DNA from: Elusimicrobium sp.
GTDB taxonomy: Bacteria; Elusimicrobiota; Elusimicrobia; Elusimicrobiales; Elusimicrobiaceae
Direction of reading: 5' to 3'
Assembly (NCBI GenBank): GCA_015062115.1
Contig: SUVG01000006.1
Coordinates: 94,942 to 130,984, forward strand
DNA: 36,043 bases
In this document: piece after piece, positions 1 through 7,971 of the stretch
Position numbering within the stretch: position 1 is the stretch's first letter
How the letters are laid out: the number at the start of each line of letters is the position of its first letter
Translations under genes and position numbers: made by a program
The notes under the pieces: generated by a model
Seen by the model: only the letters and a program-made list of their open reading frames with translations
Database searches by the model: none
What the model was told of the DNA's origin: nothing

Positions 1-1
1 C

Positions 2-697
2 GGCACCAAGCCCGCGCACATTACCACCGAAGCCGAACGCGGAAAAGCGGTGGGGGTAAAAGAACTTTTCATTGATTTGGGCCTTTCTGCCGAAGAAGCA
101 AAAAAACAGGTGGAACCCGGCGACACAGCCGTACTGGACCGCCCCTATGCGGAGTTTGGAAACGGTAAAATTTCCGCCAAAGCATTGGATAACCGTGCCG
201 GCGTGTTTGTGCTGGCCGAAGTTTTCCGCGCGTTAAAAAACCCGGTTTATAACATTTATGCCGTGTTTTCTTCGCAAGAAGAAGTCGGCCTTCGCGGCGC
301 CATTACGGCGGCCTACGGCATCGAAGCCGACCTGTCCCTTTGCCTGGATACCACCGGTGCGGCGGATATCCCCGGTTGTGCTCCGCAAGATTATGTTACC
401 GTGCTTGGCGGCGGTGTCGGCTTAACGGCTTTGGATGCACGCACCATCACCCCGGTATGGTTGCTGGACGCGTTAAAAGCAATTTGTGATGAAAATGATA
501 TTTGCAGACAAATTCGTATCGCTCCCCGTGGCGGAAATGATGCCGGGGCGGTGCATTTGTCTAAAAACGGAATTGCGACGTGCGGCCTTTCTATTCCCAC
601 GCGCAATATCCACTCCAATGTGGAAATTGTCTGCAAGCAGGATATTAAAAATACTTTTGCGTTAGTCTTATATGTAGCGCAAAACGGGTTGGATTAA
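2..697 (+). CDS. M42 family metallopeptidase, 5'-truncated by window edge
   Basis: C-terminal part of a cytosolic dinuclear-metal aminopeptidase of the M42 (FrvX/glutamyl or deblocking aminopeptidase) family, which trims N-terminal residues from peptides. The reading frame is open from base 2; a GTG at 50 is internal, because family-like sequence (GTKPAHITTEAER) continues upstream of it. Visible family motifs in order: ALDNRAG (bridging metal Asp), SSQEEVGLRGA (catalytic Glu-Glu pair), CLDTTGA (metal Asp) and PTRNIHSNVE (metal His near the C-terminus). All expected active-site residues of the C-terminal part are present, so the gene looks intact apart from the missing start. The transketolase-like gene begins 25 bp downstream without a terminator, so the two are probably co-transcribed. 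Confidence 0.9.
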   Translation, partial: GTKPAHITTEAERGKAVGVKELFIDLGLSAEEAKKQVEPGDTAVLDRPYAEFGNGKISAKALDNRAGVFVLAEVFRALKNPVYNIYAVFSSQEEVGLRGAITAAYGIEADLSLCLDTTGAADIPGCAPQDYVTVLGGGVGLTALDARTITPVWLLDALKAICDENDICRQIRIAPRGGNDAGAVHLSKNGIATCGLSIPTRNIHSNVEIVCKQDIKNTFALVLYVAQNGLD

Positions 698-722
698 GCC
701 GTTTAACAAGGCGGAACCTTTT

Positions 723-3074
723 ATGAATAAACCTTTTGAGTTGGGCAAAAAAAGAGCCGTATATATAGATGTGGCCGACTATGTGCAACAACCGGCTTAT
801 CGGTTGGACGGGTCGTCCGCAGTACAACTTGAGAAATTGGATTTAGTTTACCGCACGCTTGTAGCCCTCTTATACAACTATGTCCCTACTTCCGGCCACC
901 CGGGAGGGAGTATTTCCAGCGGGAGAATCGTAGCGCATCTCTTATATAAAGAAATGCTGTACGATTTAAGTGCACCGCACCGCACGGAAGCGGATATTAT
1001 TTCTTACGCGGCGGGGCATAAAGCACTTGGTTTGTATGCCATGTGGGCATTACGCAACGAACTGGCCCGTATCGCCAAGCCTTCGTTGCTTCCTGCGGAC
1101 GAAAAACAACAACTCCGCTTGGAAGATTTACTCGGTTTCCGCCATAACAAAGCCCAAAATACCCCTTTGTTCAAAAACTTAAATGTCAAGCCTTTGGGCG
1201 GTCACCCGGAACCTTGCACCCCCTTTGTTCCCGTCACCACGGGGGCGAGCGGGGTAGGTGTGGGCTCATCGGTGGGGGTAGCGGTTGCGGCGGCTGATGC
1301 CTATGGGGAAAATTGCCCTACCGTGCATATTTTGGAAGGCGAAGGCGGCATGACGGCCGGGCGCGTAAGCGAAGCGGCAGCCACTGCGGCTACGGCGCAA
1401 CTGAAAAATGCCGTGTTTCATATCGATTGGAACGAAGCGTCTATCGAAAGTGAACGCGTAACGGCGGACGGACAAAACCCCGGGGATTATGTACAATGGA
1501 ACCCCATGGAGTTTTTCTATATCCACGATTTTAATGTAATCCGCGTAGCCGACGGACACGATTTTAACCAAATTTACGCCGCACAAAAATTGGCGGCCGA
1601 ACTTACCAACCACCAGCCGACCGCTATTGTTTACCGCACGGTAAAAGGGTGGAAATACGGCATGGAAGGCAAGGCCTCTCACGGGGCGGGGCATAAGTTC
1701 TGCTCGGACGGTTTTTATGAAGCCTTGAGCGATTTTGAAAAAGCCTTCGGGGTTTCCTTCCCGCGTTTTGAAGGGGAAAAGACCGACGAAAATGTAGAAA
1801 AATTTTATTGGGAAAGTTTACTTACCGTTCGCCGCGCGTTGGAGGCCGATAAATCTCTTGCGCAATTTGCGGCCGAGTGCTTAACCGCACGCACGGAAAA
1901 ACTCAACTCCCAAAAACGCACCTTGCGCGAAGGGTTGGGTAATTCGAAAGAGATTTACACTAAATTCTCACCCGAAAATGTACCGGCGGAATTTGTGTTT
2001 GAGCCCGGCAAAGCCTACACTACCCGCGGTATTTTGGGTAATGTGCTTGCGTATCTAAACAAGCAAACCAACGGTACGCTTTTTATTGCCTCGGCCGATT
2101 TGTACGGCTCTGCCGGCGGCGGCGCAGTGGCGAAAGATTTCCCGTCGGGCGATTTTAATACCGTTTCCAATCCGCTTTCCCGCCGTGTGTCCACCGGGGG
2201 CATTTGCGAAGACGGCATGGCGGCGGTTTGCTCCGGCATTAGTGCTTACGGAAAGCACATCGGGGTGGCGTCTTCTTACGGGGCTTTCTTGGCTTTTGAA
2301 CATGTAGCCGCCCGTTTGTACGCCATTAGCGTACAGGCCGCGCGCGAAGCGGGCCTCAACCCGAACACTTTTATCATTTTTAACGGCCATGCCAGTTTGC
2401 CCACAGGCGAGGACGGCCCGACTCACGCTGACCCACAATCGTTGCAACTGGTGCAGGATAACTTCCCCAAAGGGGCCTGTATTACGGCGACCCCCTTGGA
2501 AGTGGACGAAATTTGGCCGCTTGTTGTTAAATCTCTTTCGTTAAAACCGGCTGTTTTTGCTCCGTTCGTTATTCGTCCTTCGGGCAAGTTCTTGGACAGA
2601 AAAGCCCTGGGTATGGGTTCGGCGCAGGACGCGGTAAACGGTGTGTATTATATGCGCCGTGCCAAAGGCACTCCTGCCGGAACGGTGGTGGTGCAAGGGG
2701 CCGGTGTGGGGCGCATTGTGGCGGAAAAGGTACTGCCGCTACTGAACGAAAAAGGCCCCGATGTAAATGTGCTTTATGTAACCAGCCGGGAACTTTTTGA
2801 CCTGTTGCCCGAAGCCGAACAGGAAAAAATCTTCCCGCTTGCTTGGCGGCACCAAGCCATGGGTATTACCGATTTTACATTGCCTACGCTCGAAGGTTGG
2901 CTGTTAAGCCATACGGGGCGTAAGCACTCGCTGTACCCTCACAAGGGCGGGCAATACTTGGGCAGCGCGGCGGCACCCAAAGTATATGACGAAGCAGGAC
3001 TCAATGCAGAATCCCTGTTTGCGGCGATATGCGCCTATGCGCAAGATTTGAAAACAAACGCTTCGTGGCTGTAA
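723..3074 (+). CDS. Transketolase-family thiamine-diphosphate enzyme (783 aa)
   Basis: Cytosolic ThDP enzyme of the transketolase family, expected to move two-carbon ketol units between sugar phosphates in the non-oxidative pentose phosphate pathway. Seen: SGHPGGSIS near residue 57 (substrate and ThDP contacts), AAGHKALGLYAMW, a ThDP/Mg motif GEGGMTAGRVSEA with Glu where GDG is usual, an SHGAGHKF loop, a pyrimidine-domain Glu in GGICEDGMAAV, and FNGHASLPTGEDGPTHAD matching the transketolase DGPTH signature. The C-terminal third resembles the transketolase_C fold. At 783 residues it is longer than the usual 620-700, and the substrate may differ from classical transketolase. The SD-like AAGGCGG lies about 8 nt before ATG 723. 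It sits between the peptidase and the PPC-domain gene with gaps of 25 and 20 bp. Confidence 0.82.
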   Translation: MNKPFELGKKRAVYIDVADYVQQPAYRLDGSSAVQLEKLDLVYRTLVALLYNYVPTSGHPGGSISSGRIVAHLLYKEMLYDLSAPHRTEADIISYAAGHKALGLYAMWALRNELARIAKPSLLPADEKQQLRLEDLLGFRHNKAQNTPLFKNLNVKPLGGHPEPCTPFVPVTTGASGVGVGSSVGVAVAAADAYGENCPTVHILEGEGGMTAGRVSEAAATAATAQLKNAVFHIDWNEASIESERVTADGQNPGDYVQWNPMEFFYIHDFNVIRVADGHDFNQIYAAQKLAAELTNHQPTAIVYRTVKGWKYGMEGKASHGAGHKFCSDGFYEALSDFEKAFGVSFPRFEGEKTDENVEKFYWESLLTVRRALEADKSLAQFAAECLTARTEKLNSQKRTLREGLGNSKEIYTKFSPENVPAEFVFEPGKAYTTRGILGNVLAYLNKQTNGTLFIASADLYGSAGGGAVAKDFPSGDFNTVSNPLSRRVSTGGICEDGMAAVCSGISAYGKHIGVASSYGAFLAFEHVAARLYAISVQAAREAGLNPNTFIIFNGHASLPTGEDGPTHADPQSLQLVQDNFPKGACITATPLEVDEIWPLVVKSLSLKPAVFAPFVIRPSGKFLDRKALGMGSAQDAVNGVYYMRRAKGTPAGTVVVQGAGVGRIVAEKVLPLLNEKGPDVNVLYVTSRELFDLLPEAEQEKIFPLAWRHQAMGITDFTLPTLEGWLLSHTGRKHSLYPHKGGQYLGSAAAPKVYDEAGLNAESLFAAICAYAQDLKTNASWL

Positions 3075-3094
3075 GCGTTTGAGAGGAGAAAAAA

Positions 3095-3523
3095 ATGGCA
3101 GAAGAAAAACCTTACTTAACCGGACGAACTTATATTTTTAGACTTCCCAAAGGGAAGGACTTGTTAGAGTCGCTCGCGGATTTTTGCCACGATAACCAAG
3201 TAAAATGCGGCGTGGTGAACGTGGTGGGTTCCGTAGTGAACGCTACCGTCGGTTATTACGACCAATCCAAAAAGAAATACGAAAAGAAAGTAATTAACGA
3301 AGAAATGGAACTCTTAAGTCTTATGGGTAACATTAGTATTCAGGACAACCGCCCCATGGTGCATGCGCACGTGGTGTTGGCCGATTCTGAGTTCAATACC
3401 GTAGGCGGGCACTTACTCCCCGGTACCAAAATTTATGTTTGCGAGGCCTATATCCAAGAACTCGTAGGCGAACCTAAAGTAAGACGCTCCGACAAAGTAA
3501 CAAAACTTTCTTTGTGGGCTTAA
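3095..3523 (+). CDS. PPC/DUF296 domain protein (PD1-like)
   Basis: A 142-residue single-domain protein of the PPC (DUF296) family, also called PD1-like or AT-hook-associated domain. The family forms trimers. Bacterial members are small stand-alone proteins whose role is not settled; some are called DNA-binding. Seen: the VVNVVGSVVNATVGYYD strand region near residues 40-56, the MVHAHVVLAD strand near 88-97 and GGHLLPG near 102-108, the typical histidine-bearing core. No AT-hook is visible, so a DNA-binding role is not supported by the sequence itself. A strong GAGAGGAG ribosome site precedes the ATG. It is the last gene of the M42-transketolase unit, 20 bp after the transketolase stop and just before an intrinsic terminator. 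Confidence 0.85.
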   Translation: MAEEKPYLTGRTYIFRLPKGKDLLESLADFCHDNQVKCGVVNVVGSVVNATVGYYDQSKKKYEKKVINEEMELLSLMGNISIQDNRPMVHAHVVLADSEFNTVGGHLLPGTKIYVCEAYIQELVGEPKVRRSDKVTKLSLWA

Positions 3524-3538
3524 AAATTATTTAACCAA

Positions 3539-3576
3539 AAACCGCCTGCGTTACCAGACGCGGGCGGTTTTTGTTA
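3539..3576 (+). terminator. Intrinsic terminator after PPC gene
   Basis: ACCGCCTGCG and CGCGGGCGGT form a 10-bp stem with one G-U pair around a short loop, followed by TTTTTG. It closes the M42-transketolase-PPC unit. The rest of 3577-3704 is AT-rich and shows no gene that I can support. Confidence 0.85.
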
Positions 3577-3704
3577 GGTTATACTAATTTTATTTCTCGT
3601 CGGAGAATTCCCAAAAAACCAAAAAAATCGGTATCGTTTTTTATGGGGGGAAAAATAGAATACCACTTCTTTTTTTGCCTGTCAAGTCTGTTTTCAAAAA
3701 AAAC

Positions 3705-3733
3705 TTGCAAAAGGTTTGACAATGCGTTTTAAT
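3705..3733 (+). promoter_or_regulatory. Sigma70-like promoter of outer-membrane barrel gene
   Basis: TTGCAA at 3705-3710, a 17-bp spacer and TTTAAT at 3728-3733 give a plausible promoter with transcription starting near 3740. An overlapping TTGACA at 3716-3721 lacks a good -10 at the right distance. A strong AGGAGG lies at 3763-3768, 7 nt before the ATG, which suits a highly expressed porin-like gene. Confidence 0.5.
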
Positions 3734-3775
3734 AGTTAGGTAGGGTAGTAAAAAAAACATACAGGAGGAGTATTC

Positions 3776-4927
3776 ATGAAGAAACTACTTGGCTTGCTTT
3801 TGGCCTTGGCTGTGGCCTTCCCTGCAAGCGCAGATGTACTTAAGAATGTTGACCTCAAAGGCGAAATCCAAACGATTGCCTCTGATGTACACCACAATCC
3901 TGGTAAAGTTTACAATGCCGGCACCAACTTGCGTGTACTCGCGGGTGCCTCTTTTGACCTGGTAGAAGATGTAAGAGCTAACTTGCTCTTTGCTTATGGC
4001 AATACGTGGGGCCAGGCTTCTGATGGAGAGTACGGTTCTACCTTGAACCACTATTGGGACAGTGTACTGCTTGCGGAAGCCAACGTGGTGCTTTCCAACC
4101 TGTTCTGCTGCTTGGAAGCCACGGTCGGCCGCCAATTCTACGGCGATGAAGACAGTGCTGTTATGTACTTTGGCCCCAACCACTACAATTCCGAATTTAA
4201 CGGTTACAGAGCGTTGGACGGCGTAAAAGTAGCCTATTCCGATGATTTCAAAACCTTCACCTTGCTGGCCGGTAACATCATTTATGATAGCCCTACCGAA
4301 GAATCCGAAATTTACGGGGCTGACTTGAAACTCAACCTGACGGACTCTTTGAAATGGCAAGTGTATGGTTATGATTTCAAAGATGTTTATGGTGACAAAA
4401 ACGGTGGTTTCTATGGTACCAAATTCACCTTCGCTCCCGAAGCGGTCACCTTGGCTGCGGAATATGCCCGCAACTTTGGTGGCGATCGCTTGGTAAAAGA
4501 ACACAAAGACACCGGTTATTTGGTAAAAGCCGATGCGGCCCTTAACTTGGAAGCCGTCACCCCGCGCTTTGCCTTTGTCTATACCAATGGTTTCTTGGGT
4601 TTCGGTAACTACACCCCCGGCCTTCTCTTTGGTGATGTCCCTGTTGGCCCCGGCATTTATGTGTTAACCCGAAGCCTGCGCTTGTTCAATGTGGGCGTGG
4701 ACTACAATGTAGGTAAATGGACCTTCGCCTTGGACGGCTTCTCTTTCCAAGAACGCGAAGCCCATCATTCCGCCACCTTGGAAGCCGACCTCACCGCCAA
4801 ATATGCCCACAACGAATATGTGGAACTCTTTGCCGGCGTCGGTTATGCCAAATACGGCCATGCCAAAGCTGACTTTGGTCAAAAAGACAACACCAAAGGC
4901 CAACTCGGTATGTTGATCAAATTCTAA
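3776..4927 (+). CDS. Outer-membrane beta-barrel (porin-like) protein
   Basis: A 383-residue exported protein. The signal peptide is clear: MKK, a hydrophobic Leu/Ala stretch, then FPASA with cleavage expected after residue 19. The mature part alternates polar and hydrophobic residues, is rich in Tyr, Gly, Asp and Asn, has many short predicted beta strands ending in aromatics, and terminates in LIKF, a C-terminal Phe like the BAM recognition signature of outer-membrane barrels. No named porin family is recognised with confidence. A Cys-Cys pair (FCCLEA, near residue 110) is unusual in a barrel. The gene is monocistronic, with its own promoter, a very good ribosome site and a terminator directly after it, all consistent with an abundant envelope protein. 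Substrate specificity cannot be read from the sequence. Confidence 0.82.
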   Translation: MKKLLGLLLALAVAFPASADVLKNVDLKGEIQTIASDVHHNPGKVYNAGTNLRVLAGASFDLVEDVRANLLFAYGNTWGQASDGEYGSTLNHYWDSVLLAEANVVLSNLFCCLEATVGRQFYGDEDSAVMYFGPNHYNSEFNGYRALDGVKVAYSDDFKTFTLLAGNIIYDSPTEESEIYGADLKLNLTDSLKWQVYGYDFKDVYGDKNGGFYGTKFTFAPEAVTLAAEYARNFGGDRLVKEHKDTGYLVKADAALNLEAVTPRFAFVYTNGFLGFGNYTPGLLFGDVPVGPGIYVLTRSLRLFNVGVDYNVGKWTFALDGFSFQEREAHHSATLEADLTAKYAHNEYVELFAGVGYAKYGHAKADFGQKDNTKGQLGMLIKF

Positions 4928-4941
4928 TCGTTAACCCGATT

Positions 4942-4972
4942 AAAAACCCCGCCCAACAGGCGGGGTTTTTTT
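4942..4972 (+). terminator. Intrinsic terminator after barrel gene
   Basis: The stem CCCCGCC/GGCGGGG is extended by A-T pairs and has a 5-nt loop. It is preceded by an A run and followed by seven T. Confidence 0.9.
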
Positions 4973-4992
4973 GTCTAACCCAATTTTTCCTC

Positions 4993-5020
4993 TCGGCAAA
5001 GAGAGTCTATTTAGTAAAAT
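4993..5020 (+). promoter_or_regulatory. Promoter of queH, predicted leaderless start
   Basis: TAAAAT at 5015-5020 ends 6 nt before ATG 5027. TCGGCA at 4993-4998 is a 4/6 match to the -35 box at 16-bp spacing. Transcription would begin at or next to the start codon, and no Shine-Dalgarno sequence is present in the ATATAT gap. Confidence 0.45.
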
Positions 5021-5026
5021 ATATAT

Positions 5027-5626
5027 ATGACGAAACGGAAAATACTGGTGCTTTCTTGCTGTGCTCCCTGCTCCTGCGCCGCCATTAAAAAACTATCGGA
5101 CGACGGCGAAGATGTAACCGTTTTGTTTTATAATCCCAATATCTACCCTTCCGCCGAATACGACAAACGACGAGATGAACAACAACGCGTTTGCGAACAT
5201 TTTGGGCTTAAATTTGCAGAACTTCCCTACGAGCCCGAAGTATGGGACGAAGCCGTAAAAGGCTTGGAAAACGAGCCGGAACGCGGGCGCCGTTGCTCCG
5301 CTTGTTTTTATATGCGCCTGAAAAAAGCGCAGGAATATGCCGTAAAACATAAATTTGATGCCTTAACCAGTGTGTTGGGAGTTTCGCGTTACAAAGATTT
5401 ACAACAGGTAAACAATGCCGCCCGCCGGGCGTGGATAAACGGCGTAAAACCTTATTTGGCAATTAACTGGCGCAAAGGGGGGCTGGAAGAACTAAGGCGG
5501 GCACTTGTAAAGGAATTAAACTTATACTCCCAAACTTATTGCGGGTGTAAGTACAGTTTGGCGGCCAGCCGTGCGGCACAGCCAGAAATAAAAACGGGGG
5601 AAAATAAATATGAAAAAATGGGGTAA
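5027..5626 (+). CDS. queH: Epoxyqueuosine reductase QueH (DUF208)
   Basis: Cytosolic enzyme that reduces epoxyqueuosine to queuosine, the last step of queuosine modification of the tRNA wobble base. It is the non-orthologous replacement for cobalamin-dependent QueG. The 199-residue length suits the family. Seen: the N-terminal SCCAPC motif (Cys11, Cys12, Cys15), FYNPNIYP near residues 34-41, YDKRRDEQ near 45-52, the RRCSACFYMRL cysteine pair (Cys90, Cys93), and YCGC (Cys172, Cys174). These are the cysteines expected to bind an Fe-S cluster and neighbouring metal. The start has no Shine-Dalgarno sequence and lies 6 nt after a -10 hexamer. The 3' end overlaps the start of the AsmA gene by 17 nt. 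Confidence 0.93.
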   Translation: MTKRKILVLSCCAPCSCAAIKKLSDDGEDVTVLFYNPNIYPSAEYDKRRDEQQRVCEHFGLKFAELPYEPEVWDEAVKGLENEPERGRRCSACFYMRLKKAQEYAVKHKFDALTSVLGVSRYKDLQQVNNAARRAWINGVKPYLAINWRKGGLEELRRALVKELNLYSQTYCGCKYSLAASRAAQPEIKTGENKYEKMG

Positions 5627-7916
5627 AATTTTACTGGGGTTGTTCCTTGCAGGGCTCCTGCTCCTTATCGGGGCCGATTTGGGGGTGCGTTGGGTAACCG
5701 GCTCCCAGTGGTTTCGCAACTGGGTAACCGAAAAGGCCCAAACGGCCACGGGGCGTTCCGTACGCATTGAAAAACTCGGCGCGCATTTGCGGGGAATCAA
5801 GGTGGAAGGCCTTGTGCTAGCGGAAGAAGGCGGCTTTGAAAACGGGGAATTTTTGGCGTTGGAAAACCTTTCCTTACGCTTTGATTTATCGCACTTAATT
5901 CACGGGCATATTAAACTGCATGCTTTAACCGTGGACGGGCTTACCGTGCGCGTAAAACGCTTGGCGGACGGCACTTTAAGCACTGATTCTTTTACCGCCA
6001 AACCAACTACGGACGAAGAACCCGCCGAACAAAAAACTTTGTCTGCCCCTAACATTACCTTAACGGAACTGACCTTAAAAGATGTGGAATTATATTTCAA
6101 AGACGAGCAAGGCCTGCAGGAAATTTCCTTGCAAAAGGTAAAGTTGGACTTGGAAGATTTTGGCTTTGACCACGAGTTTGCCCTTCGCCTCTCTACGCAA
6201 ATTTCTTATACCAAAAACGAGCAAACGCTTTCCGCTCCGTTGCAGGCGGAGGCGCAAATTAACTTGGCGGAACTAAATTTGGCAAAAGCCACGGCAGAAC
6301 TGAAAAAATTATCTGCTTCGCTTCAAGATGCTTCCGTGCGGGTATCGGCAAAGGTGAAGAATTTTCAAGAACCCGACGGGAAAATTTCCGTGGTGCTCAA
6401 AAATCTTTCCTCCGCTCTGGTGCAAGGGTTTGTAAGTGAGGTGCCGGAGTTTGAAATTTCCGAAGTTCAATTTTCCGCCAAAGGCAAGGCTTATCCTGCC
6501 CAAAATCGGGCGGAAATTTCTGCCCTTTCGCTGGAACTCCCGGGCGTGGAGGCGGACGGTTCGGCTACGGTATCCTATGGCGAACAGTTTGCCTATCAGG
6601 CCAAGGGCGAAGTGGAAGTTTCCCTCAAAAAAGCCGCAGCGATGTTGCCCTCTTATCAAAAAGAATATAAACCTACGGGAACCGTGCGCTTAAAAGCCAC
6701 TGCGAATAATGAAAATTTATCGGCAGAAGTGATAAGCGAAAAGGTGGGGGTGTTTCTCCCGCGCGCAGGCGAACTGTCCTCCGTGGAAGGCAAGTTTACC
6801 GCCGATACGCAAAATAATTTCAAAACGGGAGAGTTGGCTGCTGACTTGACGGGTAAAATGAACGGCGAAAAATTTGAAATTCACGCGAAAGCCACCCAAA
6901 CCGCCGAACTGTTGGATTTGGTCCTTCATATGTTTGCCAAACGAGTGGCTTTGCCTCCTTTGGAAGAAGCCAAAGCCCAAGAGCCTTCGCCCGAATTTGT
7001 AGAACAAGTAGAACTGAAAAACCGCGAGGGGAAAGATTGGCCCTTCCCGGCGGCTAATATCAAAGCAGAGGTACGTATTGACTCGTTAGATGCTCCTTAC
7101 CTGTACGGAACGGATATCGTGTTCCTGGCCGATTTAAGCGGTATTAAGCCCGACTTAAAAACCGCCCAGGGCGATTTAAGCCTTCGCATGGGTAACGGTA
7201 AAATTACAGACTTATACCGCCTGACCAATTCTTCGCCTATTACCAAAGTGTTATTCTTGTCCTTAAACATTGTAGGAAAAGTGTTTAACTCCTTAAATGT
7301 GTTTGCGGTGTTGGGCGGCATCGGTAACGGGGTGGTGGATGCCGTGGACGGACACCAAGACACACTGGACGATACGGAAATGATTGTGCAAACCGTAGTG
7401 GGAGAAAACGGAGAGCCCGTGAATATCAAAGTGCCCCGCTCGCAACAAAAAATGAACGGCCACATGGTGTATGATAAATTTGATACGGTTGTTGAATTTA
7501 AGGACGGGGTAGCCAATGTGAAGGAAGGACAATTCGTATCGGACATGATGTCTTTTAATTTATCGGGAACTACCAACTTCAAAACCGAAGAAGTCGATAT
7601 GACTGTACATGCCGCGCCCGGTAAACACGAGGCGGACGGTATGATGCCGCTGACACTTAAAATCGGGGGAACGGTGTCCGAGCCGAAGGGAAGCATGAGT
7701 TTGGTGGGCTCGGTATCTTCTTTGATTACCCAAAGCGTAACCAACAACTTCGCCTCGCGCTCCGTTAAAAAGGGCATAAGCGGTTTTTTTGGGCTCTTTA
7801 AGAGAGAGGACTCGGCTGAAGAAACGCTACCTGTCGCAGGAAATTCCGTGTCTGCGGAAACCGAAAGCGCACCCTTGAGCGAAAATGAATCTTCCGCGCC
7901 GCCAACAAACAATTAG
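5610..7916 (+). CDS. AsmA-family inner-membrane/periplasmic protein
   Basis: A 768-residue AsmA-like protein. One N-terminal membrane anchor (residues about 6-26) is followed by an AsmA-type start with TGRSVRIEKLGAHLRG and LVLAEEGGFENGEFLALENLSLRFD, matching the beta-taco repeats of the AsmA/TamB/YhdP superfamily. Repeated amphipathic beta segments run through the protein, and the C-terminal AsmA_2-like region contains GNGKITDLYRLTNSSPITKVLF and the beta-rich segment around FVSDMMSFNLSGTTNFKTEEVDM. Such proteins bridge the periplasm and are implicated in phospholipid transport to the outer membrane or in outer-membrane assembly. GGGGG at 5596-5600 supports ATG 5610 inside the end of queH. The tail (about residues 730-768) is low-complexity Ser/Glu. 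Role beyond the family level is inferred. Confidence 0.85.
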   Translation: MKKWGKILLGLFLAGLLLLIGADLGVRWVTGSQWFRNWVTEKAQTATGRSVRIEKLGAHLRGIKVEGLVLAEEGGFENGEFLALENLSLRFDLSHLIHGHIKLHALTVDGLTVRVKRLADGTLSTDSFTAKPTTDEEPAEQKTLSAPNITLTELTLKDVELYFKDEQGLQEISLQKVKLDLEDFGFDHEFALRLSTQISYTKNEQTLSAPLQAEAQINLAELNLAKATAELKKLSASLQDASVRVSAKVKNFQEPDGKISVVLKNLSSALVQGFVSEVPEFEISEVQFSAKGKAYPAQNRAEISALSLELPGVEADGSATVSYGEQFAYQAKGEVEVSLKKAAAMLPSYQKEYKPTGTVRLKATANNENLSAEVISEKVGVFLPRAGELSSVEGKFTADTQNNFKTGELAADLTGKMNGEKFEIHAKATQTAELLDLVLHMFAKRVALPPLEEAKAQEPSPEFVEQVELKNREGKDWPFPAANIKAEVRIDSLDAPYLYGTDIVFLADLSGIKPDLKTAQGDLSLRMGNGKITDLYRLTNSSPITKVLFLSLNIVGKVFNSLNVFAVLGGIGNGVVDAVDGHQDTLDDTEMIVQTVVGENGEPVNIKVPRSQQKMNGHMVYDKFDTVVEFKDGVANVKEGQFVSDMMSFNLSGTTNFKTEEVDMTVHAAPGKHEADGMMPLTLKIGGTVSEPKGSMSLVGSVSSLITQSVTNNFASRSVKKGISGFFGLFKREDSAEETLPVAGNSVSAETESAPLSENESSAPPTNN

Positions 7917-7921
7917 CATTA

Positions 7922-7957
7922 CTAAAAAACCCCGCGAAAAAGTTCGCGGGGTTTTCT
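7922..7957. terminator. Bidirectional terminator between convergent genes
   Basis: The stem AACCCCGCG/CGCGGGGTT has an A run on the left and TTTT on the right. It serves the AsmA gene on plus and the lipoprotein gene on minus. Confidence 0.85.
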
Positions 7958-7971
7958 ATATTAAACGGTTT

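Noticed and set aside
50-697. GTG at 50 as the true start of the peptidase
   Set aside because: The frame is open to base 2 and encodes family-like sequence, so this is an internal codon of a truncated gene.
3716-3721. TTGACA as the -35 of the barrel gene
   Set aside because: A perfect hexamer, but no acceptable -10 lies 16-18 bp downstream; the overlapping TTGCAA-N17-TTTAAT fits better.
7097-7912. Long antisense open frame (271 codons) within the AsmA gene
   Set aside because: It is a shadow of a high-confidence gene: low-complexity Ser/Thr/Pro translation, no ribosome site and no family match.
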